A stretch of DNA of 64,000 bases, taken from contig NC_080042.1 of assembly GCF_012489685.1 (NCBI RefSeq), positions 50,892,066-50,956,065 of the forward strand, in the 5' to 3' direction. Within the stretch, counting starts at the first letter, position 1. Each line of letters begins with the position of its first letter. Under the pieces are notes generated by a model. That model worked only from the letters and a program-made list of their open reading frames with translations, ran no database searches and was not told the origin of the DNA. This DNA comes from Lotus japonicus. Taxonomy: Eukaryota; Streptophyta; Magnoliopsida; Fabales; Fabaceae. Below, one piece after another: positions 1 through 10,760 of this stretch. The position numbers were made by a program, and so were the translations under genes.

Positions 1-489
1 TTTTCTAGGAATCTATAGCTTTTATTAGACCAAAGGGAAAAAGAAAATAAATGTTTCTTATTTCAGGATGGAAGCATAGTTGGCTTGTAGGTTTTGCTTT
101 GGTTAATTATGTTCTTACTCTGCGCTTTGTGGGGGAGCTTTTTGGGCACTTTTTCCTTGTTGACTTTGATGTTTTTTAGTTTGTGGGCCGTCAATTTTTT
201 TGTTTGTACTTCTTTGTGGGACTGTTCTCATTTATTGTTTAGTCTTTTCTTCATAAATATATTAAGGGTCGGTGGTGGAAGTTAAATCCAACCCATCCTA
301 GCTAGAAACGCTTCTCATCTACTAGCTTTAAATTATGGTTTTTTATATTTTCATTTATAGGCAGGTTTTAAGTAAATAAAATTTGTACTTTTTCCCTAGT
401 TTAGTATTTAGTATTTTGCTATTGAAAAACTTCAGTTCACTATGTTTTTTTTAATATTTTACTAGAATTAAAAATTGAGCATTGTTACA
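1..489. other. Intergenic, no gene seen
   Basis: AT-rich sequence with scattered stops in all frames. The short open frame near 94-285 is Phe/Leu-rich and looks like chance. No promoter, RNA gene or repeat boundary was recognised. Confidence 0.6.
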
Positions 490-634
490 TCTCCTATTTC
501 ATCCTCCTACAAATCCTCTTACACACTAAATGAAGAAATAATTAATTGATTTTTACATTTTCCAAGATATCAAAGACAATAACTTCTTAATTCATTTAGT
601 GTGTTATGAGTAGGAGAATTTGTAGGAATATAAG
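490..634. repeat. MITE-like inverted repeat, interrupted by the MULE
   Basis: Positions about 501-533 and 592-628 form an imperfect inverted repeat around an AT-rich loop; both arms carry versions of CTCCTACAAAT and ACACACTAAATGA. The outer part of the right arm looks split by the Mutator-like element at 635, because the bases after its right target duplication (7761-7785) continue the similarity to the reverse complement of 480-505. This suggests a small older MITE that was hit by the larger element. No target duplication of its own was identified. Confidence 0.45.
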
Positions 635-1911
635 GGTGCCCACTAGGGTGGACCTTTTAAAAATTGGTCCACCGGTGTACCATGACTATTTCAGTAATTC
701 ACAATATATTAAAATATGTCAAAAAAAAGATGTTGATTTCATTTGAGCTGCTTTGTCTTCATCGCACCACCGCCGCCGTCGAGGTACTGTGTCACCATGC
801 CTTCCATCTCTCTTTCCTTCCTCTCTCATACGTTTCCCCCTTTCTGAGTTTGGGGTCCTATTTTTTTATTTTTTTATTTATATATAGAACTTCAAGCTGT
901 CACCACTGTTTTTTTTTCTTGGAGCTTCAAGATGCAAACCCCATCAACAAAAATCACATCTCTCAATTTACACAAATTTAAATCCAGAGCTAGATGTCAA
1001 AGATGTGAACTTTGACGGAAAAGTTTTCATATCAACTCCAGATTTATCACTTTGTGCCCATTTACAGATCCAGGAACACAAAGCTTCGATCTCATCCTTT
1101 TTATAGTGGACTCAAAGAACAATCAACTGAATTTGCAGATCCACTTAATTTAAGAACATCACATGTAAAGCTTTTGACATGCAAGTAGTGATGTGGTGCG
1201 GCGGAGAGGTGAGAGTAGATCTGGGTTGGTTGGGCTGATTTCATGGGGGGTTTTTGGTTGGTTGGATTTTGAGTTTAGTTTGTCCTAGGTTATGGGTATT
1301 TTTTTGTAGATGCATAAGTTGTTACCATTGAATCAGCAGCAAAAGATAGTGAGTTAGTGTTCAAACCACTTGTTGTCTTGATCTTGTTGATGTTCTTTAT
1401 CTCACTGTTTATATGTGTATCGCAGATATTTCAACGGAAGACAGAAGAAGCTTCGTTGGCCACAAAATTTAAGCTAAAATCATTTTGATTACTTGAATTA
1501 AAAAAGGGGACGATGATGGTGATGAGGATGTTGATGGTGAGTGATGAGAAAGATTAAGGTGGAGATGATGAAGACGTTGATGGTAGAAGAATGAAGATAT
1601 CTACTACTTCTTATTCGTAAGTTTCAATTTCACTATTCCTTCAAGACCTCCAATCGTTGCTCGCCACGTGTACCGCTTTTTGTTATTTTTTCAAATTTTG
1701 TTTTATTTTTTAGCTGGAATCTATTAGTCCAGATCTGACGGTCCACATTCCCCATCTATAAATGACCATGATGATAGTTTTCAATAAGATTTAATCTGGG
1801 CCGTTGAAACTTAAAAAACTTTTGGTGAACCTCTCTCCTGCTTGCTTCGTTCTCTCTTTCACGTGGGTATCCTATCAGCGCCGCTCTTCTCCCTGATCTC
1901 CGGCGTATTCC

Positions 1912-1961
1912 ATGGCTTCTCCGGCGGTATTAGTCACATCCCGCCATCAACCATTACATCG
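1912..1961 (+). other. Possible captured first exon
   Basis: An ATG at 1912 opens a short frame (MASPAVLVTSRHQPLHR) that runs straight into GTAAGT at 1962, a consensus 5' splice site. The preceding 110 bp are CT-rich like a plant 5' leader. It lies inside the Mutator-like element and could be a transduplicated gene start. No homologue is recognised and a chance match is quite possible. Confidence 0.2.
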
Positions 1962-2584
1962 GTAAGTTGTAACTAAGTCATCCTTCCATTATCAAATTTT
2001 CTCACACGCAACCTCAAACGTCAGTTTCCGTCCGTTATAACAGTAGGAGTGGTAGAGAGAAAGAAATCTCCTCCACGATTGCAGACGCCATTTTCGCCTC
2101 CCTCCCTTGATTTTCTCTCATCTTTCGCCTTCCTTTCATCATTCACGATCTGGTAATTTAATTGAATATAAAGATTTATTGATTTATTTCCTTTCTCACT
2201 CAAGTCCTCCTTGATTTACTCCCCAACTCCTCTCTCAGCAAACTCCTCTCTATTCCGAATTTTTTTTAATTGTATGATTGACTGATGGGGTTGCCATTGA
2301 TGTTTAGGGGAAATGTAATTTTTTTCTTCATTGTATGTCAGCATACGTATTTGTTTGGTAGGTGTTGTCAATTCATCTCTGATTTTGCTGAAAACCACCA
2401 ATACGCCACCGTTGAAGGGAGTTCCCTCATCTTCATATATGTTGTTTTCTATAAATAGACACTCCTTGCTAATCTTTTCTCACATTCAGCTACCTGTCAT
2501 TTGTGTTGAGATATGTTAGGATTTTTTTGTGCTTTTGTTCTTGCATATCTTATCTTAATACCAATATCAATGTCTCATTCAGCT

Positions 2585-2713
2585 GGAACTAACAGTAGAT
2601 TGAAAACTCTTTGTGGTGGAAGGGATACATGGAGGATTAAAGTAAGAGTCATTCGAGTATGGAAGATGTGCCCAATTTCTGAACCATCAAAACCATATGC
2701 AATGAGTTTGCAG
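2585..2713 (+). pseudogene. RPA1-like (DUF223/OB-fold) gene fragment
   Basis: The frame reads ...DTWRIKVRVIRVWKMCPISEP..., which resembles the opening strand of the first OB-fold in plant replication protein A 70-kDa-like (DUF223) proteins, where W-x-I/L-x-VRV-x-R-x-W is conserved. The frame stops at 2714, just where the family would continue with its next strands, and the upstream part of the frame is hydrophobic non-homologous sequence. It is therefore a fragment, not a gene. RPA-like pieces are common cargo of Helitrons and MULEs; this one sits inside the Mutator-like element. Identification is from motif memory only. Confidence 0.5.
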
Positions 2714-2716
2714 TAG

Positions 2717-5080
2717 AAAGAGTGCAGCCAAGCATATGACAAGATAAACTGTCTGCTCTTTTAATTTTCAGCACTGTGGCTTATACCAGTTTTATAATTT
2801 TCTTTCAATTTGAATGTATTGAAGGTGTTTTATTCAAGATTGCATTTTTGTTCACTAGCAACTACGAGACAGGACTGTCAAAAAAAACCTACGAGACAAT
2901 GTCCTCTTATGGTGAGTTTTGGCACCTTTTGCAGTAATATGTGTTGTATTTGAATTTGAAATCCATTATCACATATGCATAAATAGGGGTGTGTTTCATT
3001 TGCATTCATCTCAGTATCTGGGTTTTGTTGTAGTGTTTCAAGCTTTCTGTTTTGATCTGCATCAATGGGTGATAATTCTGGACAGGTGAACCCAGGAGTT
3101 TATGTCGAGGCTAGGAACAGGAGAAATATCAGATTGAACCGAAAAATTTGCAAAAGCTGAAGTAGTTCTTCAAACCCACCATGGTTAGTTGAATTCCATT
3201 TTGGTTTTGATCTTTTTTTTTTCTAATGCTTTTATTTTGATGAACCATGTATTGTAAAATGTTACCTAATTACATGGTTGAGGTTAGAGCAATGGATTCA
3301 TATTAAGAGGGTAAACTTTGTACAGAATGTAATAATTTGTGTCCATAAGGAGATAAGGAAATAATAATATAAGAAAATTAATATGCATAGAAAAGGAAAT
3401 TGTTTATATCCGCATTCATTTTTTAATTTTTTCTCAGTGACTATAGATTTATATTAACATTGGATCATGAATTGTCATAGGTCTTCCCATTGGCAATTGG
3501 ATTTCTTATTTTCTTTTTAAAACTATTTCTTTTTTGTTGGATGAATTAATTGATCTGGTTTTGTCTCACAGATTACTGACATACGACAACATAAGTATGA
3601 GAAGATTGGAATCAGAAGCAGTTACTTTTTTAGACTTGATGATGGTAGCATGGTTAGTACCTAAGTAGAGTAATATGTAAATTTTAGATTTTGAAAGTTT
3701 GAAGTTGATTCTCTAAGATTTGTGTTTTTCGTTTGTGGGGGATGTGTCCTATTGGTGATTCCTCAAAACTATGTTATGCATCTCGTCCTAAATGATGCAG
3801 AGGTTATATTTTTGGCATGTTATTGTTTTATAGTTTTCTGTCCTACAATTACTACATTCATTTACAAGGTGTGAAAATTGAGGCTTCCATCAAGAAAAAT
3901 CACATTAGTAAATACGTGAGTGACTTGGCTGAAAATTGATTTGGATATTTTTTTTCCTTGCTGCATTTTCACATGCTGAAATATGGGAGTACAGGAAAAT
4001 AACGAGAGAAGGTATTCTCTTCAATGTGTTTATTTAGTTGGAATTTCCTATAAATACTGCAAGAATTGTTTTGTTAATTCTCATTCCATCTTGCATTGCA
4101 CTAGAATTTCATCATTCCTGTCTCTCATGTTCCATCCTTTCATTTGTTTGTCATAATTTATATGATTTATTAGAACTGAAACAAAATCAATGGCATCAAG
4201 GGGGTTGCGATTGGTGGTCGAGCTTGCTTATTCCCCCCCCCCCCCCTTTTGGCTGCTACATTTGATGCAGTTGGCAGTATTGGCTGGGAGTTTTATTTTT
4301 CCTTTCGTAGGCTTGTGTTTCTCTGCCCTTTTGAAGGAGAACACAGGTAAATAGGTAATATGTAGTGTGGTATATGTATGTAAAACTATAAAGAGCTATG
4401 ATATATCGTGGTCCTTGATGATCCTAATTATTTACCAGTCATTTTCGTGAATAGTGTGTCATTGAATAATATACAAATAAAGGACTGTTATTTCTCATAG
4501 TTGAACTCAATATATATCTTGAAAATTCAATTGCAGAATAAATTACACATATATTTTTGAATTTGAATTTAGTGCCTTATAGGGTTGTATTGTTGTTCAT
4601 ATATTTATTTGATTTGATTTGAAGCTATGCAACAAAAATAAGCTGTTGAATTCAGACTATCCTTTGTTTTATTATTTGGTCTAGAAGGTGTCTTACTTCA
4701 CTGTTGTGCCTAACTCTAGATCATAATGATCAAAATTATAACAAGTTGGTTTTCGAGTTGAAAGCTAAAATGTAACCATCCATATTTGAATGGATACCTT
4801 AGTTTGGTGTGTTGGTTCTATGGATTTTGAGACATAATTTTTTTGTAGGTGTTAATCTTTCAAATGTGACTGCAGGTAGGTCGTTCTTTAGATAGCTAAT
4901 TTTTTGTTGCTTGACTATGAAGTGTCTACGAGGGAAACACATTACAACACCTTGAGAGAGCAAACTCCATAATATTGGGATAGTGTAGGCATACTTAATT
5001 ATTTAAGTTTCAGATACTAGAATTCGGTATTGTTTTAATATGAAAGTAATACTTAGGATCTGTCAAGGAGCTCGCTCTGA
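2717..5080. other. MULE interior, no complete gene; 14-C run
   Basis: Non-coding by eye. Short exon-like stretches at about 3064-3160 (opens ATGGGTGATAATTCTGG) and 3572-3655 (frame ...TDIRQHKYEKIGIRSSYFF...) are flanked by T-rich, intron-like DNA, but I do not recognise them. A run of 14 C lies at 4233-4246 and may be length-variable. Confidence 0.4.
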
Positions 5081-5390
5081 TATTGTACACATATATTCTC
5101 ACTTTAAGTTAGGTTTTTCAGCTACTTATGTGGCGGCATGGTTGAGTTACTAGGATATTGGAATTGTTGTTGGACTTGTGAGAATGCATTTTCATGATTG
5201 TTTATTATAGTAAGTCATCATATATATGAAGCATTTATTGTACACATATATTCTCACTTTAAGTTAGGTTTTTCAGCTACTTATGTGGCGGCATGGTTGA
5301 GTTACTAGGATATTGGAATTGTTGTTGGACTTGTGAGAATGCATTTTCATGATTGTTTATTATAGTAAGTCATCATATATATGAAGCATT
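5081..5390. repeat. Tandem duplication, 155-bp unit, two copies
   Basis: The unit starting TATTGTACACATATATTCTC occurs at 5081-5235 and again at 5236-5390 with no difference I could find. The lack of divergence points to a recent slippage or unequal exchange, or to an assembly duplication. Confidence 0.9.
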
Positions 5391-7470
5391 TGTTTTTTAT
5401 CATCCTAAATTAATAGGACAATTTATGTCTGCTTGCTTTAACAATCCACAAAACTAATTCCACAAAGCTACCAACTGTTGCACCTTGCACACAATGCTAG
5501 GTAGTTGGTTATATTTTTTTTTTGAGACTACTTAAAATAGAGATTACAGTTGGTATCATAGAAAGACCCTAGAGAGGATACAAAGAAAGACATATTGTGA
5601 TGTCATTTGCTTTATCTGCATTGTTTATTTTAGGGGTGTGATGCTTCAATTTCTCTTGATTCCACTCCTTTAGTTCATTGTAAAGTTGAACAACTGAAAC
5701 TATAATATAATAAACCAAATTATTTGTGGTTGTGCCTCCAGTAGTTCTATCGCCTTCTCCATTGAAACTTTGCAGACTTAAGTGTTGCAACTTCATTAGA
5801 CCTGCGAGGCTGCAGTCAAAAGTGAATTCAAGTGATACTCTAAAATGAATTCAATTTTTTGCAGTTCTTCTGGCTAAATTGGTAATAACGAACGGGCTAT
5901 ACATGTTATTCCAATCTATATATAGGCTCTATGATAACAGTGAAAAAAGGATTGTTTGAGATCAATGTTTCAACTACTTCCTGTGCTCTGGATTCACAAG
6001 GGTATGAAATATAAAAGTAACTAAATGCAGTCTCACTCATAAAAAATTAAAGCTAAAATATAACAAATGATAGTGGACATTTTATACTTATATTAAAGTA
6101 GACTAATATTTTAATTATTAGAAGAAGAATAGATCACTTTTTGTGTTTGTACAACCTCTAAATAATAAAGGTTCAAACTATAATTTAGTTATATACACAA
6201 CCACGTTTTCATTTATTTTATAATTTTTTCCTAACCTTTACATTCTTCCTTGGCAATTTTCTGCTATCTTTTAATTTTTTCCTAACCTTTATATTCACAG
6301 CCTAACATATACCGAGATCGTCATATGTTAATTTAATCTTATGAATCAATATAGTCGATATAAAAATGCTTATCTCATTATAAGTTTTGCAAAAATCAAG
6401 CATTAATTAAAAATAGTTCTCATGGAAGTTTACAATCTCATTTTCATATTTTTTTTTTGAAATTCACAATCTCATTTTCATATTTGATCGATGTCTTCTT
6501 TAATATTTTTTGTAATACAATTCAAAATTGTTTCTATGCAATAAGAACAAATAATAACACATAACTAGTTTGAATTGGGATGTGCGTTTCCACTTGGTTT
6601 ATAAAGAAAATAATAAATGTGCAGATTACTTGGTTGTTCTTCAGGCATAGTATGCAAAGTTTTGATTTTAGCAGTGATAATGTGTCTTACTTTGTTTTCT
6701 CTTATCGAAGATGTTGTTAATGGGGTTACACACCCAAGACTAATGTAATTGGTTTTTTAGGCTTTAGCCCCTTAATCTATCAAAAATTAAAAATGAGTTA
6801 TTATTGTAGATTTGCAGGATGCTGGGTGATCCCTCGAACGAATTTGGACATTAATGACCAATAAGTGCATATGCTTATAGGCTTGGAGGGATGTGATCAT
6901 CCTGAACGAATTTGGACCTTAAATCCTAATAAGCGCACACGTTTAAGAGTTTTGAGAGTTATGATCCTCCCTATCTTCCTTCCCTGGAACATTCAATGAC
7001 TTGCCCTTAGGTCCCCAAGCATTAAACCCCCAGTAATCGACTATGTCCTACATTGTGATTCTAGCCGTAAATGACCGCCAATTACCCCAAAGTAATAAAA
7101 GCCATTACCATCATATTTACAAGGCAAATACACATAATGATGGAGAGAACCCTCTAGCAGTCCAAGAGGCAAGAAGGGAGCATATAAGATAACACCATAA
7201 GCTCGGATCATCTGCACTTCACCGAATCCTGGACCTAAGCTTGGGTTTGACCCTCCAAACTTTCTTATAGGTCATTTTAGACAACCCCATTGTAAAATCA
7301 TTTCTCAATGCATCGCACAGACACGAGAAGATCATAACAACATATAAGTGTTTCACTAATTAAAATTGTATATTTTAATAAATAAATCATTGTATTATTC
7401 CGCATATACATATATATATGTATCAAAGTACTCAATTATTATAATTAACAATTAATTTATTAAAAAATTA
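5391..7470. other. MULE interior, no gene; degenerate duplication
   Basis: AT-rich, no credible coding frame. Around 6828-6975 a roughly 70-bp segment containing GAACGAATTTGGAC is repeated once in diverged form. Nothing else was recognised. Confidence 0.45.
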
Positions 7471-7506
7471 CCCGTGCATCGCACGGGCAAACGGGCTCTA
7501 TCCTAG
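7471..7506 (+). mobile_element. Helitron-like 3' terminus
   Basis: CCCGTGC-ATC-GCACGGG (7471-7487) forms a perfect 7-bp stem with a 3-nt loop. It is followed 15 bp later by CTAG (7503-7506) and then a T. A GC-rich hairpin a short distance before a CTRR end inserted next to T is the known Helitron 3' signature. The matching 5' TC end was not identified, so the Helitron length is unknown; it lies inside the right part of the Mutator-like element. Confidence 0.5.
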
Positions 7507-7760
7507 TTGAGTGAAGATTAGGAAGATCAAATCTGGGATTTGATGATACTGTTTTGATGAAATCTGAGAAATTATTATTTTTGTTTTATCTTTTAATTAA
7601 TAAAAGAAAGAATATTACATTTTTATCCTTTTAACATCCTTTCAATCCTAGCCATTCATCTAAGGAATATTCCTAGATTCTAAGATCTAATGGTAATGAA
7701 CAGTGGTCCACCAGTGGACCAAAAAGAAAGTTGCCCACCCTAGTGGGCACCGAATATAAG

Positions 7761-8943
7761 TATGAGGATAAATCATTTTTCATTTATCAATGTTAAGCCT
7801 TCACCTTGTTGGGTTTCTTCGTGTCTAAAAATATGTTTGAATTTAAAAAGTCATTCAATCAAATAATCAATATATAGGTTCTGGGTGAAAGTTGAGTCAG
7901 ACCTAGGCCTTGTTTGAAAGACATGAAAACAAAGAGGAAAGAAAACTTAGATGAGAAGACACATTTTACTAGGTATTTTCTCCCCTTTGGTTTAGAAGAA
8001 ACGGTAAAGGGGAAACAAAGATTCAAGTGGGATCCACAGGAAAACTTCTTCTCCTTGGTAACGAAAAAACATAAAGATGATGGGTATTTTATTGTTTTGA
8101 TCAAAATACCCATATTTTTACAATTTAGAATAATATATAAAAATGATAATAAATAATATTAAATGTTATTAGCAATAAATAGTGATAAATAATTTTAATA
8201 TTGTTTTTCAAATTATAACTTTTGTTATAAAAATTATTATCTCATGTTTAATTTTTAATTGAGAATATTTATGTCATTTTACAAACTTATCTTTTTATTT
8301 TTCTAACATTTTCACTTCAATCAAACAACCTAAAAATCACATCATTTTCTACTCTTTTTTCTTTCTTTCTTACTATTTAGTTTGTTTACTCTACCAAAGA
8401 TACCCTATTCTCCTCGTTCTTTCTATGAACAATATACCAGACACACTGTGCTTATAAAAAAAAAAAAAAAAATCTAGACTGACTGTGAATGCACCTTGTA
8501 AGGTTCTAGAATCTCAACCCCCAATCACGAAGCTGCTTGCGTATTATGATCTGACTCCACGTTGAACTCCATTGAAAATATATCAGTGGTTACTAACTAT
8601 ACCATGCTTTCAAAGATATATTTGCTAAAATATACTTGGTGGAGAAATCTGGAAAATAAACTGCATGATTGAGGCGAAACATCCAAGACAACTTCTAGAA
8701 GCTTAACGAGGGTAACGAGTGCTGCCACAGAAGATTGCCGGGTCAACTAAACCATATCTAGACATTTTACCCTTATCAAAAAAAATCTAGACATTTTGCT
8801 TTTTGACAATTTTTGTCTGTCACAGACTAAAATGTATATTTTAAGACAATTTCGGTGGTATTCCTATTAAAAGTGAAGGATTTCATACCTTTTAGTCATG
8901 TTTTTTCTACAATATATTTTTTATTTACAAACTAGTTTTTACA
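7761..8943. other. Intergenic, no gene seen
   Basis: AT-rich DNA. A segment from about 7905 (CCTTGTTTGAAAG) to 8325 (CAATCAAACAACC) has weak opposing ends of the kind found in small hAT/PIF-type MITEs, too weak to call. A poly-A run lies near 8456-8472. No coding frame is convincing. Confidence 0.45.
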
Positions 8944-9116
8944 TGAAGCACTGACTCGGATACAGACACCCTGACACGACACGACCCGAGTACCGCAACA
9001 CGGCCAAACTCTAAAAATAAGACACGAGGACACAACATATATATATATATAAAAACAAAAGATTGGATCCAACAAAAACTAACTACTGATTCCAGAACCC
9101 TTCCCTCACGGGAATA

Positions 9117-9129
9117 GGCTCTGATACCA
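9117..9129 (-). promoter_or_regulatory. tRNA-Met primer-binding site (outer, copy A)
   Basis: The minus strand reads TGGTATCAGAGCC, complementary to the 3' end of plant initiator tRNA-Met. In Caulimoviridae this site starts minus-strand DNA synthesis and defines genome position 1. Here it marks completion of one genome length from the centre of the palindrome. Confidence 0.85.
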
Positions 9130-9239
9130 GATCTTGCGGAAGCTAAAAAACATTTTGCAAATAATGAAAAAAAAATGAAAACTCAGAGTACTTACAGAAG
9201 AAAGCTTTTATTCAAAGATGAGCGGCAGGGATTACAAAC

Positions 9240-9283
<44 letters not shown>

Positions 9284-9512
9284 GTAAAAAACCCGATGCC
9301 CTCTACTCTAACTTGGCTACCTATTTAAACAAGACTTAACCATGATTACTTTTCGAAAAGTAATTCTGGTTTACAAAAGGTAACTATAGTTAATGATAAA
9401 GTAACTAGACTTGATTTAAAGTAGCCCTAGTTACAATAATGAAAACGTTGATAATGAAAAGCAGATTCCTTGTCTGCCATGATGAAGAGTGTTGATGATG
9501 ACTCTTTTGTCT
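9130..9512 (-). promoter_or_regulatory. Pregenomic RNA promoter and poly(A) region, copy A
   Basis: Read on the minus strand: a 20-bp perfect palindrome at 9345-9364 centred on TTCGAA, a TATA-like TTTAAATA at 9329-9322, a (TC)19 tract (9280-9243) near the expected start, and AATAAA at 9212-9207, shortly before the primer site. This order (promoter, short R segment, poly(A) signal, primer site) is that of a pararetroviral 35S-like promoter. It points away from the ORFs of its own copy, towards the left host flank. Confidence 0.6.
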
Positions 9513-10760
9513 TTAGTCATACGGATGATAATTGATGCCTTCACAGTCATCCTCATTATCTCGGAGGTAGTGTCGACTGTTGACTGATGATGTATCTGAG
9601 CCTGACTTTTGGCTTATCATGTCTATTTTTTGTTGAAATTCTTTGGGTGAGCTAGCTGAAGCTAATTCGGCCATAATTTTTGACTTCTCTTGAAGGAATG
9701 AGGCTTCTTGAGAGAGACCTGGAGCCTGGGGAGCGGATAACTGCTTCTTGCTCTTTTGAGTAAGATGATAGGTTTTTATCCAGGCTTCAATTTTTGTTTG
9801 CTGTATTAATGAAATATTGAACTTTTCCCACCACTTTATCCTAAAGATTCGATAAAGCTGGTATAATTCTGTATCATCAAAAACTTGAACGGATCTCCAG
9901 TCCCAAGTTAATATCCATGAAATGGCTTGGGAGGCAGTGAACATGAGGAGTTTTTCTTCCATGAGGAAGTCGGTCCTTTGGACAAAGTATTTGAATAGAG
10001 GCTTGACTTCTTCAGGGAAAATGGATTCATCCAAACCTACTTGGTAAAACCAGACTTTGAACCATTGTGGGAAGTTCAGCGAAATCCCCTTATGAAACCA
10101 TATGAACCAAGAGTGTTGAAAGGGTCTAAGATACAGGGCGTTGTACCAAGCGTCTGTGTAATCATAGTAATTGTAACTAGGTGGATCAAACTGTCTAGAA
10201 AAGTTTTTGAAGTAATGAAGAGGGGCATTCCAATCTTTTTCCGAAAGAACTTTGATGATTTTAATTTTTGAAAAGGCTATCTCCCCTTGTTTGTCAGGGG
10301 TATGAGTAACCTCTATTGAGTCAGAATCCACCAGGATGAACTCATAAAAGAGTCGGGTCTTTTTGGGATGTCCTGGAACATATTGAAAGTTGGGAGGCAA
10401 TAACTTGGCAGCTATTTCTTTTGGATATAAGGAGAAATATTCTTTTTCTATGATGAGGGATGACAAGCCTTCCGGCTTTTCCACATATTCTGTTGGTTCA
10501 GGTTTGACAGAGGGTTTTGAAGAAGGTTGAGTTAATACGGTATACTTATTAGCCAGTGGGACTAATGGAGCTTTTTGATTTTGAGGAGGTGTTTTGACAA
10601 TTTGTGAGGTAGTAAGTCTTTGAGAGGATTTTGAAGGGGTGGCTGGTGCAGATGTTCCAGCACTTTTGAGGGGAGTTATTGCAAGTGCTTTGTCTTTGGA
10701 TGTTGAAGATGAACCCAGTGGGGGTCCATATTGATCTTTTGACTTGGGCTTTTCACTCAT
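9513..10760 (-). CDS. Pararetrovirus ORF2, unknown function (copy A)
   Basis: A 415-aa frame starting at 10760; its ATG overlaps the ORF1 stop by 8 bp (ATGAGTGA), suggesting coupled or reinitiated translation from the polycistronic viral RNA. The first 95 residues are Ser/Pro/Lys-rich and probably disordered. A Trp/Tyr/Phe-rich middle (about residues 100-330) looks folded. The C-terminus is acidic (DNEDDCEGIN). No enzymatic motif is recognised. Florendoviruses are described with a second ORF of unknown function in this position, which supports the family call. It differs from copy B at two residues I can see (V/A near residue 85, E/A near 312), with no frameshift in either copy. Confidence 0.75.
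   Translation of the reverse strand: MSEKPKSKDQYGPPLGSSSTSKDKALAITPLKSAGTSAPATPSKSSQRLTTSQIVKTPPQNQKAPLVPLANKYTVLTQPSSKPSVKPEPTEYVEKPEGLSSLIIEKEYFSLYPKEIAAKLLPPNFQYVPGHPKKTRLFYEFILVDSDSIEVTHTPDKQGEIAFSKIKIIKVLSEKDWNAPLHYFKNFSRQFDPPSYNYYDYTDAWYNALYLRPFQHSWFIWFHKGISLNFPQWFKVWFYQVGLDESIFPEEVKPLFKYFVQRTDFLMEEKLLMFTASQAISWILTWDWRSVQVFDDTELYQLYRIFRIKWWEKFNISLIQQTKIEAWIKTYHLTQKSKKQLSAPQAPGLSQEASFLQEKSKIMAELASASSPKEFQQKIDMISQKSGSDTSSVNSRHYLRDNEDDCEGINYHPYD

Larger units (their letters stand above)
635..7751. mobile_element. Mutator-like element (non-autonomous), 9-bp TSD
   Basis: The left end begins GGTGCCCACTAGGGTGG and the right end is its reverse complement, CCACCCTAGTGGGCACC; similarity continues inward for about 48 bp (both ends carry TTGGTCCAC-GGTG). 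The element is bounded by a perfect 9-bp direct repeat, GAATATAAG, at 626-634 and 7752-7760. A 9-bp target duplication with terminal inverted repeats is the hallmark of Mutator-like transposons. No transposase-length frame exists in the 7117 bp (longest open frames are under 90 aa), so it would need a helper. It carries gene-like pieces (an RPA1-like fragment and exon/intron-like stretches at 1.9-3.7 kb), as in Pack-MULEs, plus a Helitron-like end and an internal duplication. Confidence 0.85.

Noticed and set aside
664..981. 105-aa frame at the left end of the MULE
   Set aside because: Phe/Leu/Ser-rich, overlaps the terminal inverted repeat, no homology recognised.
10041..10271. 76-aa frame opposite viral ORF2 (also 22437-22667)
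   Set aside because: Antisense shadow; it appears in both copies only because the copies are nearly identical.
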